Below are positions 39,527 through 48,469 of a DNA stretch of 64,000 nt, in pieces. A program made the translations under genes and the position numbers. The notes under the pieces were generated by a model. It made no database searches. It was not told the origin of the DNA and saw only the letters and a program-made list of their open reading frames with translations. Source of the DNA: an uncultured Clostridium sp. (lineage in GTDB: Bacteria > Bacillota > Clostridia > Lachnospirales > Lachnospiraceae); contig CAMEFI010000003.1 in assembly GCA_945915475.1 (NCBI GenBank), positions 92,019 to 156,018 on the forward strand, read 5' to 3'. Numbering within the stretch: position 1 is the first letter of the stretch; each line of letters begins with the position of its first letter.

Positions 39527-41365
39527 ATGTCATTTTGGCAGAAGAATATGGATGCATTATGCGTCCGGGATAACGATTTCTATCATAAGATCATGGAGGA
39601 GTACGAGAAGAGGGAGAAAGAATCCGAAGGGTTTGTGGTAGAACAGGCAAGGGACGGTTCGGACATTCTCGGCATTATGATAGATGGAAGAAAAGTAATG
39701 TTGAACAGTACCTATCGCCCGGAGGAGGAAGCTAAGAAGTATGTAGGCAAGATCCTGTTGACGGAGAATTCCATTACCATTCTGTTTGGGCTAGGCAATG
39801 GAAAAATCGTGTCGGAAATACAGAATAAGATTAATGAGGAGGCAACGTTACTGGTCTATGAGCCGTGTAAAGAATTGTTTTTCTTTACCATGGAGCACTT
39901 TGACCTGACTTCCATTATAGAGGATAAGAGGGTTGCTTTTTTTGTACAGGGTATGGACGAGGATCTTTTTGCCTTTAATCTGCAATTGTTGCTGACGAAC
40001 GTGAATGTGGGGGTAACGGTGCTGAAAACTCATCCCAAGTACCAGGATCTTTTCCCGGAAGAATATGGGATGGTAAAGAAAGAATTTGAGGCTTGCAGAG
40101 AAAGTGCATTGACGAATCTGAACACCATGATACAGAAGAACCGGCTGATGACCATCAATGCCATTGCCAATATCCCATACTTGCTCCATTCCAAGATTTC
40201 CACTGATTTCATTGGCAAATTTCCGGAGGATGTTCCGGCAATCATTGTGGCAGGTGGACCATCGCTGGATAAGAATTATGAGGTGCTGAAGCAGGCACAG
40301 GGAAAGGCATTTATTATAGCCATGGACCGTACGGTACGGTATCTGTTAGACCGGGGAATTGTGCCAGATATGTGCTGTTCTTTGGATTATAGTAAGAATC
40401 CGGAGTTGTTCCGGGATGACCGGGTAAAGGATATTCCGTTCTTATATATGGCGGAATTGAGTCATAGGGTAATGGACATTGTGGGAGATAAGAATCTGAT
40501 CTATGGAACCAGTGATATGGAGTTCTATGATAATCTGATCAGACAATATGGGAAACAGCCAATTATTATTCCGGTAGGTGGTTCCGTGGCTACCTTTGCC
40601 TTTGGATTTGCAAGAACTATGGGATTCAAACGCACCATATTGGTGGGACAGGATCTGGCTCTGGCGGATGGCAAAGTGTATTCCGGAGGAATGCAGAATG
40701 GAAGGGCAGAGGCGGATGAATTTGGGTATCGTTTGGTTCCGGGAAATGTGGAAGAGATGGTGACCACCAGAGGAGATTTCTATATCTATTTGTTATGGTT
40801 TAATAATGCGGTGAAGGAGGCAGAGAAATACATGGAAGTCATCAATGCAACGGAGGGTGGTGCCAGAATCGAGGGAACCATGGTTATGACGTTGCAGGAA
40901 GCAGTGGACCAGTATTGTGTGCACTCCTTTGACTTTAAGCAAATGTATGATAATATGGATTACATCTTTCCACAGGATCATCTGGAGGAAGTGTACGGGA
41001 TTCTACGCAAATATCGGAAAGAGATTTTCAAACTGAAGAAACTGGCGAAAGATAACTCAGAGACCGCCAGAAGATGTGGCGTATTGGTGGAACGTGGGGA
41101 TATGGGGAAAGAGTTCAAAGAGAAGAACCGGATTCTTGCCAAGTCCTGCAAGGTGTTTGAAAAAGAGCAGGCGGGGCTGTTACTTAGTAAATATGTGGAG
41201 AATCATATGCTGCAAAATGATATGGATTTGTATGTAACGGAAGATGATAATAAGGAGGAGATGCTCCGGCTTTACAACAAATTGCAGAAAGACTATCTGT
41301 TGATGTCAGAGAGTGTGGATGAATTGTTAGAGCATTATGATGCAATGCTGGAGAATCTGAATTGA
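39527..41365 (+). CDS. Maf-type motility accessory glycosyltransferase (DUF115)
   Basis: A 612-residue protein of the Maf family, cytosolic enzymes that transfer nonulosonic acids such as pseudaminic or legionaminic acid to flagellin. The DUF115 core is recognised by AIIVAGGPSLDKN near residue 241, MDRTVRYLLDRGIVPDMCCSLDYS and GGSVATFAFGFARTMGFKRTILVGQDLALADGK. The C-terminal ~150 residues are helical. It stands directly ahead of a CMP-sugar synthetase and close to a NeuB-type synthase, the usual partners, so its donor is probably a CMP-nonulosonate. The gene order supports flagellin as acceptor. Confidence 0.93.
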   Translation: MSFWQKNMDALCVRDNDFYHKIMEEYEKREKESEGFVVEQARDGSDILGIMIDGRKVMLNSTYRPEEEAKKYVGKILLTENSITILFGLGNGKIVSEIQNKINEEATLLVYEPCKELFFFTMEHFDLTSIIEDKRVAFFVQGMDEDLFAFNLQLLLTNVNVGVTVLKTHPKYQDLFPEEYGMVKKEFEACRESALTNLNTMIQKNRLMTINAIANIPYLLHSKISTDFIGKFPEDVPAIIVAGGPSLDKNYEVLKQAQGKAFIIAMDRTVRYLLDRGIVPDMCCSLDYSKNPELFRDDRVKDIPFLYMAELSHRVMDIVGDKNLIYGTSDMEFYDNLIRQYGKQPIIIPVGGSVATFAFGFARTMGFKRTILVGQDLALADGKVYSGGMQNGRAEADEFGYRLVPGNVEEMVTTRGDFYIYLLWFNNAVKEAEKYMEVINATEGGARIEGTMVMTLQEAVDQYCVHSFDFKQMYDNMDYIFPQDHLEEVYGILRKYRKEIFKLKKLAKDNSETARRCGVLVERGDMGKEFKEKNRILAKSCKVFEKEQAGLLLSKYVENHMLQNDMDLYVTEDDNKEEMLRLYNKLQKDYLLMSESVDELLEHYDAMLENLN

Positions 41366-41369
41366 CGAT

Positions 41370-42110
41370 ATGAATGTATTAGCGGTTATCCCTGCCCGGG
41401 CAGGGTCAAAGTCTGTTCCCCATAAGAATATCCGGATGATTGGGGGAAAACCGATGCTGGCGCATTCCATTGCCCATGCACAGGCATCAGAATATATTAA
41501 TCGGATCATTGTCAGTACGGACAGTGAAGAATATGCGGAAATCGCAAGGGAATATGGAGCAGAAGTGCCATTTCTTCGCCCTGTGGAATATGCAACAGAT
41601 ACGGCACTGGATTATGATGTGTTCTATCATGCCCTTACCTGGCTGAGGCAACAGGAAGGGTATGAAGCGGATATTGTGGTGCAGTTGCGTCCAACCTATC
41701 CCATTCGTAATGTGGCAGATATTGACGGTATGATACGGATGCTATTAGATCATCCGGAGGCAGAGTCCGTTCGAAGCATGACAAAGGCTACGGAGATTCC
41801 TTATAAGATGTGGTTAAAGGCAGAGGTGGCGAAAGACCGGTCGGGTGACGGCACCTCGAGTCGGAATCAAAGCCGGATCGTACCCCTTATAACAGATATA
41901 CCAGAGTGCTATAACATGCCAAGACAACAGTTGCCGGAAGTATATTACCAGAATGCCTGTATTGATGTGTTCCGGCCGGAGGTTGTGCTTGACAAGCATT
42001 CCATGTCCGGAGATTATATTTTAGGATATGAGATGAAAGAGAATTATGATATTGATACGGAAGAGGATTTTGAAAAGGCTGCGTTGCGGTTACAATTGCC
42101 TAATAAGTAG
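41370..42110 (+). CDS. CMP-nonulosonate cytidylyltransferase (NeuA/PseF-like)
   Basis: A 246-residue cytosolic enzyme that activates a nine-carbon acid sugar with CTP. The nucleotide motif AVIPARAGSKSVPHKNIRMIGGKPML is intact, followed by RIIVSTDSEEYAEIA, VVQLRPTYPIR and the C-terminal GDYILGYEMKENYDIDTEEDF. It starts four bases after the Maf gene, so the two belong to one operon. Partner enzymes making the sugar acid (dehydratase, aminotransferase, hydrolase) are missing near it except for the NeuB-like gene at 43144. The exact sugar (Neu, Pse, Leg or other) cannot be read from the sequence. Confidence 0.93.
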   Translation: MNVLAVIPARAGSKSVPHKNIRMIGGKPMLAHSIAHAQASEYINRIIVSTDSEEYAEIAREYGAEVPFLRPVEYATDTALDYDVFYHALTWLRQQEGYEADIVVQLRPTYPIRNVADIDGMIRMLLDHPEAESVRSMTKATEIPYKMWLKAEVAKDRSGDGTSSRNQSRIVPLITDIPECYNMPRQQLPEVYYQNACIDVFRPEVVLDKHSMSGDYILGYEMKENYDIDTEEDFEKAALRLQLPNK

Positions 42111-42126
42111 AAAGTAAGGAAAGAAA

Positions 42127-43023
42127 ATGGAAAAGATTACGTGTACGTTGTGTGGCGGGGAGGAAGTGTCTCCGATATCCAATCGAATAAGGAATGACAA
42201 TGAGGGAAAATACAAAATGTATCGTTGTAATTGTTGTGAAACACATTTCTTGTATCCCCGTCCAAAGAATGACCAGTTGGTGGAGTATTATGATGGAACT
42301 TTCCGGGAGGAAGTGCATTCTGAAGATTACTATGACTATGATACTCTGAAGAGAGTGTATGAACGCTTTATGCCAGAGGCGGTTCAGAGAGTGAAACGGG
42401 TGGAACCGGAATTAGATTCAAAGGACATTGTCCTGGAAATTGGATGTTCGGTAGGTTATTTCTTAGATGCGGTGGCAGATAAGGTAAGGAAAGTGTATGG
42501 TACGGAATGGGATAGAAAGGCGCAACAGTATATTCGGGATTGCGCACAGCATTCGAATATTGAGATCAGCTCTAATCCGGAAGATTTCGGTGTGCAGTTT
42601 GATAAGATCTTTTTGTTTCATGTGTTAGAACATATTGAGCAACCCATCATTTTTCTACAGAATCTGAAACGTCTGTTAAAGCCTGATGGGAAGATATACA
42701 TAGAAGTCCCGAATGTGGATGATGTGATGGTGAAGACCTATGAATGTGATGCATTCAAGGATTTTTATTATAAAAAGGCCCATCTATATAATTTTAATGA
42801 AAAAGGATTAACCTATGTTTTTGAACATGCAGGTTTCCAATACCAGGTGGATTATATTCAGCGTTATGATCTGTCAAACCATTTGTACTGGTTAGGGAAA
42901 GGTATGCCTGGAGGGAAGGGATATTATGCTGAACTTTTAGGGGAGGAAGTGAACCAGGCATATATCAGAGCACTGAAGGAGCATAAACAGACGGACACAT
43001 TATTTGCAAGAATCTGGTTGTGA
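42127..43023 (+). CDS. SAM-dependent methyltransferase with N-terminal zinc ribbon
   Basis: A 298-residue class I methyltransferase. Residues 1-40 hold two CxxC-type knuckles (CTLCGG and CNCC), as in many sugar C- or O-methyltransferases. The SAM-binding site follows (VLEIGCSVGYFLDAV), then FHVLEHIEQPIIFLQNLKRLLKPDGKIYIEVPN, the usual motif-II and post-II stretches. It lies between the CMP-sugar synthetase and the NeuB-type gene, so it probably methylates the flagellar sugar or its precursor. AAGGAAAG precedes the ATG. Confidence 0.88.
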   Translation: MEKITCTLCGGEEVSPISNRIRNDNEGKYKMYRCNCCETHFLYPRPKNDQLVEYYDGTFREEVHSEDYYDYDTLKRVYERFMPEAVQRVKRVEPELDSKDIVLEIGCSVGYFLDAVADKVRKVYGTEWDRKAQQYIRDCAQHSNIEISSNPEDFGVQFDKIFLFHVLEHIEQPIIFLQNLKRLLKPDGKIYIEVPNVDDVMVKTYECDAFKDFYYKKAHLYNFNEKGLTYVFEHAGFQYQVDYIQRYDLSNHLYWLGKGMPGGKGYYAELLGEEVNQAYIRALKEHKQTDTLFARIWL

Positions 43024-43031
43024 TGCATGGT

Positions 43032-43058
43032 TATTATTTATGCGGAATTTACCGATAT
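43032..43058 (+). promoter_or_regulatory. Possible sigma-28-like promoter of the NeuB-type gene
   Basis: ACCGATAT at 43051-43058 matches the -10 of sigma-28 promoters in this window, but the -35 at the expected place (TATT) is poor. The leader to the ATG at 43144 is about 80 bases. Confidence 0.4.
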
Positions 43059-43143
43059 ATTATATAGTGAAAGACCATAGTCTAGTGTAAAAGAGACAGG
43101 CAACGTAATGAGAACGATATGAGCAACCAAGGAGGGTTACGGT

Positions 43144-44640
43144 ATGAGCAAAGACATATTTCAAGATTTATTTATTTTTGAGATGGCGAATTCCCATCAG
43201 GGAAGTGTGGAACATGGAACGGATATTATTCATGAGATGAGTAAGATTGCCAGAAAACATAATATTAAGGCGGCTGTGAAGCTGCAGTTCCGGAATCTGG
43301 AGACATTCATTCATCCGGATTACAAGGGAAGAACGGATGTAAAGCATATTCCAAGATTTGAAAGCACCAGGCTAAACTATGACCAGTTTTCCCAACTGGT
43401 GGATGCCATCCACGAGGAGGGCTTGATTGCCATGAGTACTCCTTTTGATGAAGATGGAGTAGACTGGTGTATGGATATGGGTGTGGATGTGATTAAGATT
43501 GCAAGCTGTTCTGCACTGGACTGGCCATTGCTTGAGAAAGCGGCAGCAGCGAATAAGCCGCTGATCATATCTACCGGTGGGAAGACCTTATCGGATATAG
43601 ACAAATTATATAATTTCTTTACCCACAGAGGATGTGAGTTCGCATTCCTGCATTGCGTGGCAGAATATCCGGCACCAATGGAACACTTGCAGCTTGATTT
43701 CATTGACAAGATGAACCGGAGGTATCCGGATGTAATCATTGGATATTCCGGACATGAAGACCCGGATGACAATACGGCACCGATGCTTGCCATTGCAAAG
43801 GGAGCAAAGATATTAGAGCGACATGTCGGTCTTCCGACGGAGACCATTACCCTGAATGCCTATTCCATGAATCCGCAGCAGACGGACCGATGGGTTGCAG
43901 CAGCCTTACAGGCAAAGACCATGTGCAGTATGAAGAAGGATGGAGAGAAGTATATTTCCCAGGAAGAATTGGATTCCCTGAATTCTCTGATGCGCGGCGT
44001 CTATGTGAAGCGGGATGTGAAGGAGGGAGAGGAACTTTCCAGAGAGGATGTGTTCTTCGCCATGCCATGTCATGATAAGCAGATGACTTCCGGTGAATTC
44101 TACGAGGGTGTTGTGGCACATAGGGACTACAAGATGAATGAAGAGTTGCACGAGAAGAAGAAGGTAACGGATATTAACCTGGCAAGAAGTGTAATTCATG
44201 ATGCAAAGGGTATGTTATATGAGGCAGGCATTGCATTGGGAGAGGATTACGAGGTGGAGTTATCCCATCATTATGGAATGAAACATTTCCGGCAGACCGG
44301 TGCCATTATTATCAATATCATCAACCGTGAATACTGTAAGAAATTATTGATCGTATTACCGGGACAGAAGCATCCGATGCATGCTCACAAGGTGAAGGAA
44401 GAGACCTTCCAGCTCTTGTATGGAGATCTGACAGTAGTGATTGATGGTAAAGAGCGTCATATGAAACCGGGAGATATCCAGACCGTGCTTCGGGGAGAGA
44501 AGCATTCCTTTACATCCCAGACAGGTGCTATTTTCGAAGAGGTGTCAACGACCCATGTAAAGAGTGATTCCTACTATGATGATCCGCAGATCCGTAAGAT
44601 GGATCCGATGGAGAGAAAGACAATCCTTAGAAAATGGTAG
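43144..44640 (+). CDS. NeuB-type nonulosonic acid synthase fused to SAF and cupin domains
   Basis: A 498-residue three-domain protein. The N-terminal ~260 residues are a NeuB TIM barrel that condenses phosphoenolpyruvate with a six-carbon amino sugar (EMANSHQGS, KLQFR, STPFDEDGVDW, KIAS, ISTGGKT, GYSGHEDPDD, LERHVGL). Residues ~275-350 form an antifreeze/SAF domain. The last ~110 residues are a cupin with metal-type HPMHAHKVKEETFQ near residue 409. SAF-linked NeuB is normal, while the added cupin is unusual and may isomerise or epimerise the product or substrate. GGAGG precedes the ATG. It is encoded near Maf and the CMP-transferase, so a flagellar nonulosonate is expected. Confidence 0.9.
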   Translation: MSKDIFQDLFIFEMANSHQGSVEHGTDIIHEMSKIARKHNIKAAVKLQFRNLETFIHPDYKGRTDVKHIPRFESTRLNYDQFSQLVDAIHEEGLIAMSTPFDEDGVDWCMDMGVDVIKIASCSALDWPLLEKAAAANKPLIISTGGKTLSDIDKLYNFFTHRGCEFAFLHCVAEYPAPMEHLQLDFIDKMNRRYPDVIIGYSGHEDPDDNTAPMLAIAKGAKILERHVGLPTETITLNAYSMNPQQTDRWVAAALQAKTMCSMKKDGEKYISQEELDSLNSLMRGVYVKRDVKEGEELSREDVFFAMPCHDKQMTSGEFYEGVVAHRDYKMNEELHEKKKVTDINLARSVIHDAKGMLYEAGIALGEDYEVELSHHYGMKHFRQTGAIIINIINREYCKKLLIVLPGQKHPMHAHKVKEETFQLLYGDLTVVIDGKERHMKPGDIQTVLRGEKHSFTSQTGAIFEEVSTTHVKSDSYYDDPQIRKMDPMERKTILRKW

Positions 44641-44688
44641 GATGTTTTGTCCTGATTGCGGGCGAGTGAATGATATTAAATGGTTATA

Positions 44689-44747
44689 ATGCATATTTCG
44701 GTTATTATTAACTTTTAGTGTATATTAGCCGGAATATGCATATTTTT
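44689..44747 (+). terminator. Terminator after the NeuB-type gene
   Basis: A 14-base stem (44689-44702 with 44728-44741, two wobbles, built on ATGCATATT) carries a 25-base loop and is followed by ATTTTTG. It lies in the 192-base gap before the TagF-like gene. Confidence 0.65.
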
Positions 44748-44758
44748 GTTGTTGTGGC

Positions 44759-44786
44759 TAATGAAAATGTTATAATGTGTCGATAT
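44759..44786 (+). promoter_or_regulatory. Promoter region of the TagF-like/HAD operon
   Basis: TAAT at 44759-44762, a 16-base spacer and GTCGATAT at 44779-44786 resemble the sigma-28 pattern. A TATAAT at 44771-44776 lies inside it, with TTGTTG 16 bases upstream, so a sigma-A promoter is an alternative. Confidence 0.45.
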
Positions 44787-44832
44787 ATATCTATGTAGAT
44801 GTATATTATACTCACGGAGGAGGACATAGAAG

Positions 44833-46137
44833 ATGAAGCAGATAATCAATGGTATGAAATATTGGGGACAACTGTTGTTCCTTCCTATCTATTGGTTATC
44901 TTTTTTGTTTCCTAGAAATAAAAAGATCTGGCTCTTTGGCTCCACCTTTGGTAGACGGTTTGCGGATAATCCAAGATACCTGTACCTGTATGTGAGCCAG
45001 CATAGTGGCAGAAGTTCTGTACAGTTACAAGAGACAATCTCTGCATGGAAGAAACAAGGGGCAGGTTTTGAAGAGGATGAGAACTGCAGAGATATCCGTC
45101 CTATCTGGATCAGCCATAATAAGCAGATTGTAGAATTCCTGAAGGGGAATGGATATGAGGCATATTATTATCATTCCCTGAAGGGAATCTGGTATTGCCT
45201 GCGGGGGAAGATTTACTTCTTTGATAATTATTCTAAGGATATCAGCTTCTGGTTAAGTGGTGGGGCAGTGAAAGTGAATCTTTGGCACGGTGTTGGGAAT
45301 AAGTGCATCAACTACGATAACAAACATGACAAGGTCAGACATCCGAGGAATGCATGGGAAAAATTCAAGTATTTTCCAAGGCGTTTATCCGATGAGAAAC
45401 CAAGTCATTATATTCTGACTACTTCTCCGATGATGAGTGAGATATTTGCGAGAGCGTTTCAAGTGCCGATGGAACATGTAATAGAAGCAGGTTATCCGAG
45501 AAATGATATCTTGTTGGAAGAGACGGATGCAGGACAAAGTTTCATACAGAATTTGTATCTGCCGGCAGAACAGACACTTATGAAAGAGATTGAAAAATGG
45601 AAGAGGGAAGGAAAGAAGATATTAGGGTATCTCCCGACCTTTCGTCCATCTGAAGAGAAATTCTTTGATGTGTGTAATTTAGAAACATTTAATGCCTATC
45701 TTCAGAAACATGAAATGCAACTTGTGTGTAAACTTCATCCCAAATCCGCCTGTAAGGAGGTTTTTGAAAAGGTTATCTACTCGAATGTCTATGTGGCACC
45801 ACCGGATGTGGATGTGAATTCTTTTTTAGGAAAGATAGATTTGTTGATTGCGGATTATTCCTCTGTATATAGTGACTATATGTTATTAGATCGTCCCATA
45901 GTGGCATTTCATTATGATTATGAAGAATATGTAAGAGATACGAGGGATGCATATTTTGAATGGAACGAGTATATGCCAGAGGTGAAGGCATATACTCAGG
46001 CAGAGTTAGAGAAAGCAATTGAGAGGGCTTTGCAGCAGGATGAGATGTTGGAGAAGCGACGGGCATTTCGGAGCAAGATATACAAGGATATAGATGGTAG
46101 AGCTTGCGGTAGAATGACTAAGAAATTTGCGGGGTGA
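44833..46137 (+). CDS. CDP-glycerol glycerophosphotransferase family protein (TagB/TagF-like)
   Basis: A 434-residue peripheral membrane enzyme of the TagF/TagB family, GT-B-type transferases that add glycerol- or ribitol-phosphate. Diagnostic segments are LWHGVGNKCINYD, ILTTSPMMSEIFARAF, GYPRNDILLEE, LGYLPTFRPSEE, CKLHPKSA and the nucleotide site LLIADYSSVYSDYMLLDRPIVAF. The N-terminus has one hydrophobic stretch (QLLFLPIYWLSFLF). GGAGGAGG precedes the ATG. In a flagellar glycan island it may add a phosphopolyol or a related group to the flagellar sugar; a role in a wall polymer is the alternative. Confidence 0.9.
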   Translation: MKQIINGMKYWGQLLFLPIYWLSFLFPRNKKIWLFGSTFGRRFADNPRYLYLYVSQHSGRSSVQLQETISAWKKQGAGFEEDENCRDIRPIWISHNKQIVEFLKGNGYEAYYYHSLKGIWYCLRGKIYFFDNYSKDISFWLSGGAVKVNLWHGVGNKCINYDNKHDKVRHPRNAWEKFKYFPRRLSDEKPSHYILTTSPMMSEIFARAFQVPMEHVIEAGYPRNDILLEETDAGQSFIQNLYLPAEQTLMKEIEKWKREGKKILGYLPTFRPSEEKFFDVCNLETFNAYLQKHEMQLVCKLHPKSACKEVFEKVIYSNVYVAPPDVDVNSFLGKIDLLIADYSSVYSDYMLLDRPIVAFHYDYEEYVRDTRDAYFEWNEYMPEVKAYTQAELEKAIERALQQDEMLEKRRAFRSKIYKDIDGRACGRMTKKFAG

Positions 46138-46142
46138 GAGAG

Positions 46143-48458
46143 ATGTTATTACCGAAGATAGAGGATTACAAATTAATTAGTATTGATATATTTGACACCT
46201 TATTATTGCGTGCGGTGGCAAAGCCGATTGATTTGTTTGAGAAGGTCTGGATAGAAGCAGAACAGCGTGGAATTGCGAAAATTAGCATGTATTCTGGTGA
46301 ATATATGAAGTTTCGTGTAGAGATGGAACGCCGTGCCCGATTAGTAAAGGAAAATCGTGAAGTGACATTACAGGAGATTTATGAGCAGTATCCGGATTAT
46401 ATTGCACATGACTTGGCGCAATTAATGGCACTAGAAATTGAATTGGAAAAGCAATACTGTTATATGAATTATATTCTGTACGAATGGCTACAACATGCAA
46501 AGAAGCAAGGGTGTAAGCTGGTGCTGGTATCGGATATGTATTTAAGCCGGGATGTGATAGAAGAGATTTTAGAATCGAATCACATTGACATTTCCTTGTT
46601 TGATAATATGCTCATATCAAATGAATATCGATGCAATAAACAAAATGGAGAGTTGTTTGATGTTTTGTTTGAACAGTATCCGGAAATCCCACCGGGAGAG
46701 ATGTTGCATATTGGGGACAATAAAAATGCAGATTACGAACAACCGTTAAAAAAAGGAATGCAAGCATTTTATTATGATGTGATACCGGAGAAGATGTATA
46801 GCATATTTGATTATGAGAAGATTCGTCATAATGTTCCTCAGCCGGGAATATTGTCTTTGCGGAAAATCTGCATGAATCATACTTCATATGAGGATGATGA
46901 AAGGACTGCTTATGAACTGGGAAGTGCAGTAACAGGTCCAGTGCTTTCCCTATATGTTTCATGGGTATGTGAGCGAATGAGGAAGCTTGAGATGCATAGA
47001 ATATATCCATTCATGCGGGAAGGGTATCTCTTAGGAGAATTACTAAAGAAGGAAGCAGAAAGTATTGGATGGGAATTGGAGGTATATCCGATCTACATCT
47101 CAAGAAAAGTCACATATATTCCTTCTATTAAGGAAGTTAATAGGGAAGAAATTGAGAATATGATTGGTGCACGTAATCTGACGATTCGGGAATCCCTTCA
47201 TTTAATGGGACTAGAAGAAACAAGTTTTTCAGAGATTGAAGAATACTTTGATGTGAAACATAAAGAAACGCATCAGATTCCGTATGGTGATGGTACACTA
47301 AAGGAATACTTGATAGATAGATTTTTAGAGCCAGAGAATGTTCGGATTATTGAGAGGTATATTCGTGATGAACGACGTAAGCTTGTTGCCTATCTGAAAC
47401 AGGAAATTGGAGATTTTAATAATGTGGCAACTATTGATATTGGCTTCTTTGGACGGATTCAGATGTGGATGGAGAAATGTCTTACAATGGAAGGTATTCC
47501 GCATAAGATGAAACATTTTCTTGCAGTAGGTGTTACTGAAGACCGGTTGTACAATGGTATGGATTTTGAGGGAATGTTTGGGACGTTTGCAGAGAACCGG
47601 GATTTGATCACTACGATTCACAGAACGACTGATGTTTTGGAAAAATTGATTTCCGTAACAGAGGGTAGTACCATTGGATATGAGGAAGTTGATGGAAGAG
47701 TCCGTCCACTACAGGCGGAACGGGTGGATAATGACCGTTTAACGGCTATTGCATTTGAGGGAGTGTTTGATTTCCAAACATTGTGGTTTCAGTTCCGTAA
47801 GGATAAGCCCCAGATTGCTATGAAGTGTCTGCATGACAGAAGGGCACTTTTGCAGATTTTACATCGGTTGATTGATATGCCAAGGTTGAGCGAAGCACAG
47901 ATGTTGGCGGGCTTTGAAGCAGACACGAACTTTGGAACGAATTACAAGAAAGGAATTATTACGAAAGAGCACCTTGCACTTGCAAAGGAAAAGGGTGTTG
48001 ATTTTATTGATAAATGCAATGTGAGTTACACTTATCAAAACAGCAATATTACCTGGCCGAAGGGAACTGTAACATTATTGGATGAGTTTTATTACGTGCG
48101 AAAGGCATTGAAAAATGGTTCCCAGAATGAAATTATCAAATCCATGCAGGAAGTGGTGGAACAAGTGCAGGATGACGGTGTGAAGAAGGTTGCACTGTAT
48201 GGTGCTGGGGAAAATGGAAGACAGTTTTATTTTCTTTGTCAGATGTACAATATTCAGGCTACTTGTTTTATAGATCGAAAGGAATCCATATGGGGAACCT
48301 TCAAAGAAGGTATAGAAGTGATGGGACTGGATGAAGCAATGCGAAGAGGAAATGATACGTTTATTGTAACATCGTTGTTTTCGATTAGTGAGATTAGTGA
48401 TTTTATTCAAGACAGATTTGAAAAGGCAGGAAAGAGACCGGTAATCTATAGTGTTTAG
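46143..48458 (+). CDS. HAD-like hydrolase with unknown middle domain and C-terminal Rossmann domain
   Basis: About 771 residues. The N-terminal ~230 residues are HAD-like: motif I ISIDIFDTLL, motif II VSDMYLS, motif IV HIGDNKNADYEQP. The middle (about 250-640) has no motif I can name; it includes EGYLLGELLKKEAES, YISRKVTY and TIDIGFFGRIQMWM. The last ~95 residues are a Rossmann domain (VALYGAGENGRQFYF then CFIDR) of the kind found in several neighbours. The ATG at 46143 lies just beyond the previous stop; an earlier GTG overlaps it. Such HAD/Rossmann fusions occur in polysaccharide clusters, but their reaction is not established. Confidence 0.8.
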   Translation: MLLPKIEDYKLISIDIFDTLLLRAVAKPIDLFEKVWIEAEQRGIAKISMYSGEYMKFRVEMERRARLVKENREVTLQEIYEQYPDYIAHDLAQLMALEIELEKQYCYMNYILYEWLQHAKKQGCKLVLVSDMYLSRDVIEEILESNHIDISLFDNMLISNEYRCNKQNGELFDVLFEQYPEIPPGEMLHIGDNKNADYEQPLKKGMQAFYYDVIPEKMYSIFDYEKIRHNVPQPGILSLRKICMNHTSYEDDERTAYELGSAVTGPVLSLYVSWVCERMRKLEMHRIYPFMREGYLLGELLKKEAESIGWELEVYPIYISRKVTYIPSIKEVNREEIENMIGARNLTIRESLHLMGLEETSFSEIEEYFDVKHKETHQIPYGDGTLKEYLIDRFLEPENVRIIERYIRDERRKLVAYLKQEIGDFNNVATIDIGFFGRIQMWMEKCLTMEGIPHKMKHFLAVGVTEDRLYNGMDFEGMFGTFAENRDLITTIHRTTDVLEKLISVTEGSTIGYEEVDGRVRPLQAERVDNDRLTAIAFEGVFDFQTLWFQFRKDKPQIAMKCLHDRRALLQILHRLIDMPRLSEAQMLAGFEADTNFGTNYKKGIITKEHLALAKEKGVDFIDKCNVSYTYQNSNITWPKGTVTLLDEFYYVRKALKNGSQNEIIKSMQEVVEQVQDDGVKKVALYGAGENGRQFYFLCQMYNIQATCFIDRKESIWGTFKEGIEVMGLDEAMRRGNDTFIVTSLFSISEISDFIQDRFEKAGKRPVIYSV

Positions 48459-48469
48459 GAGAAAGAGTC

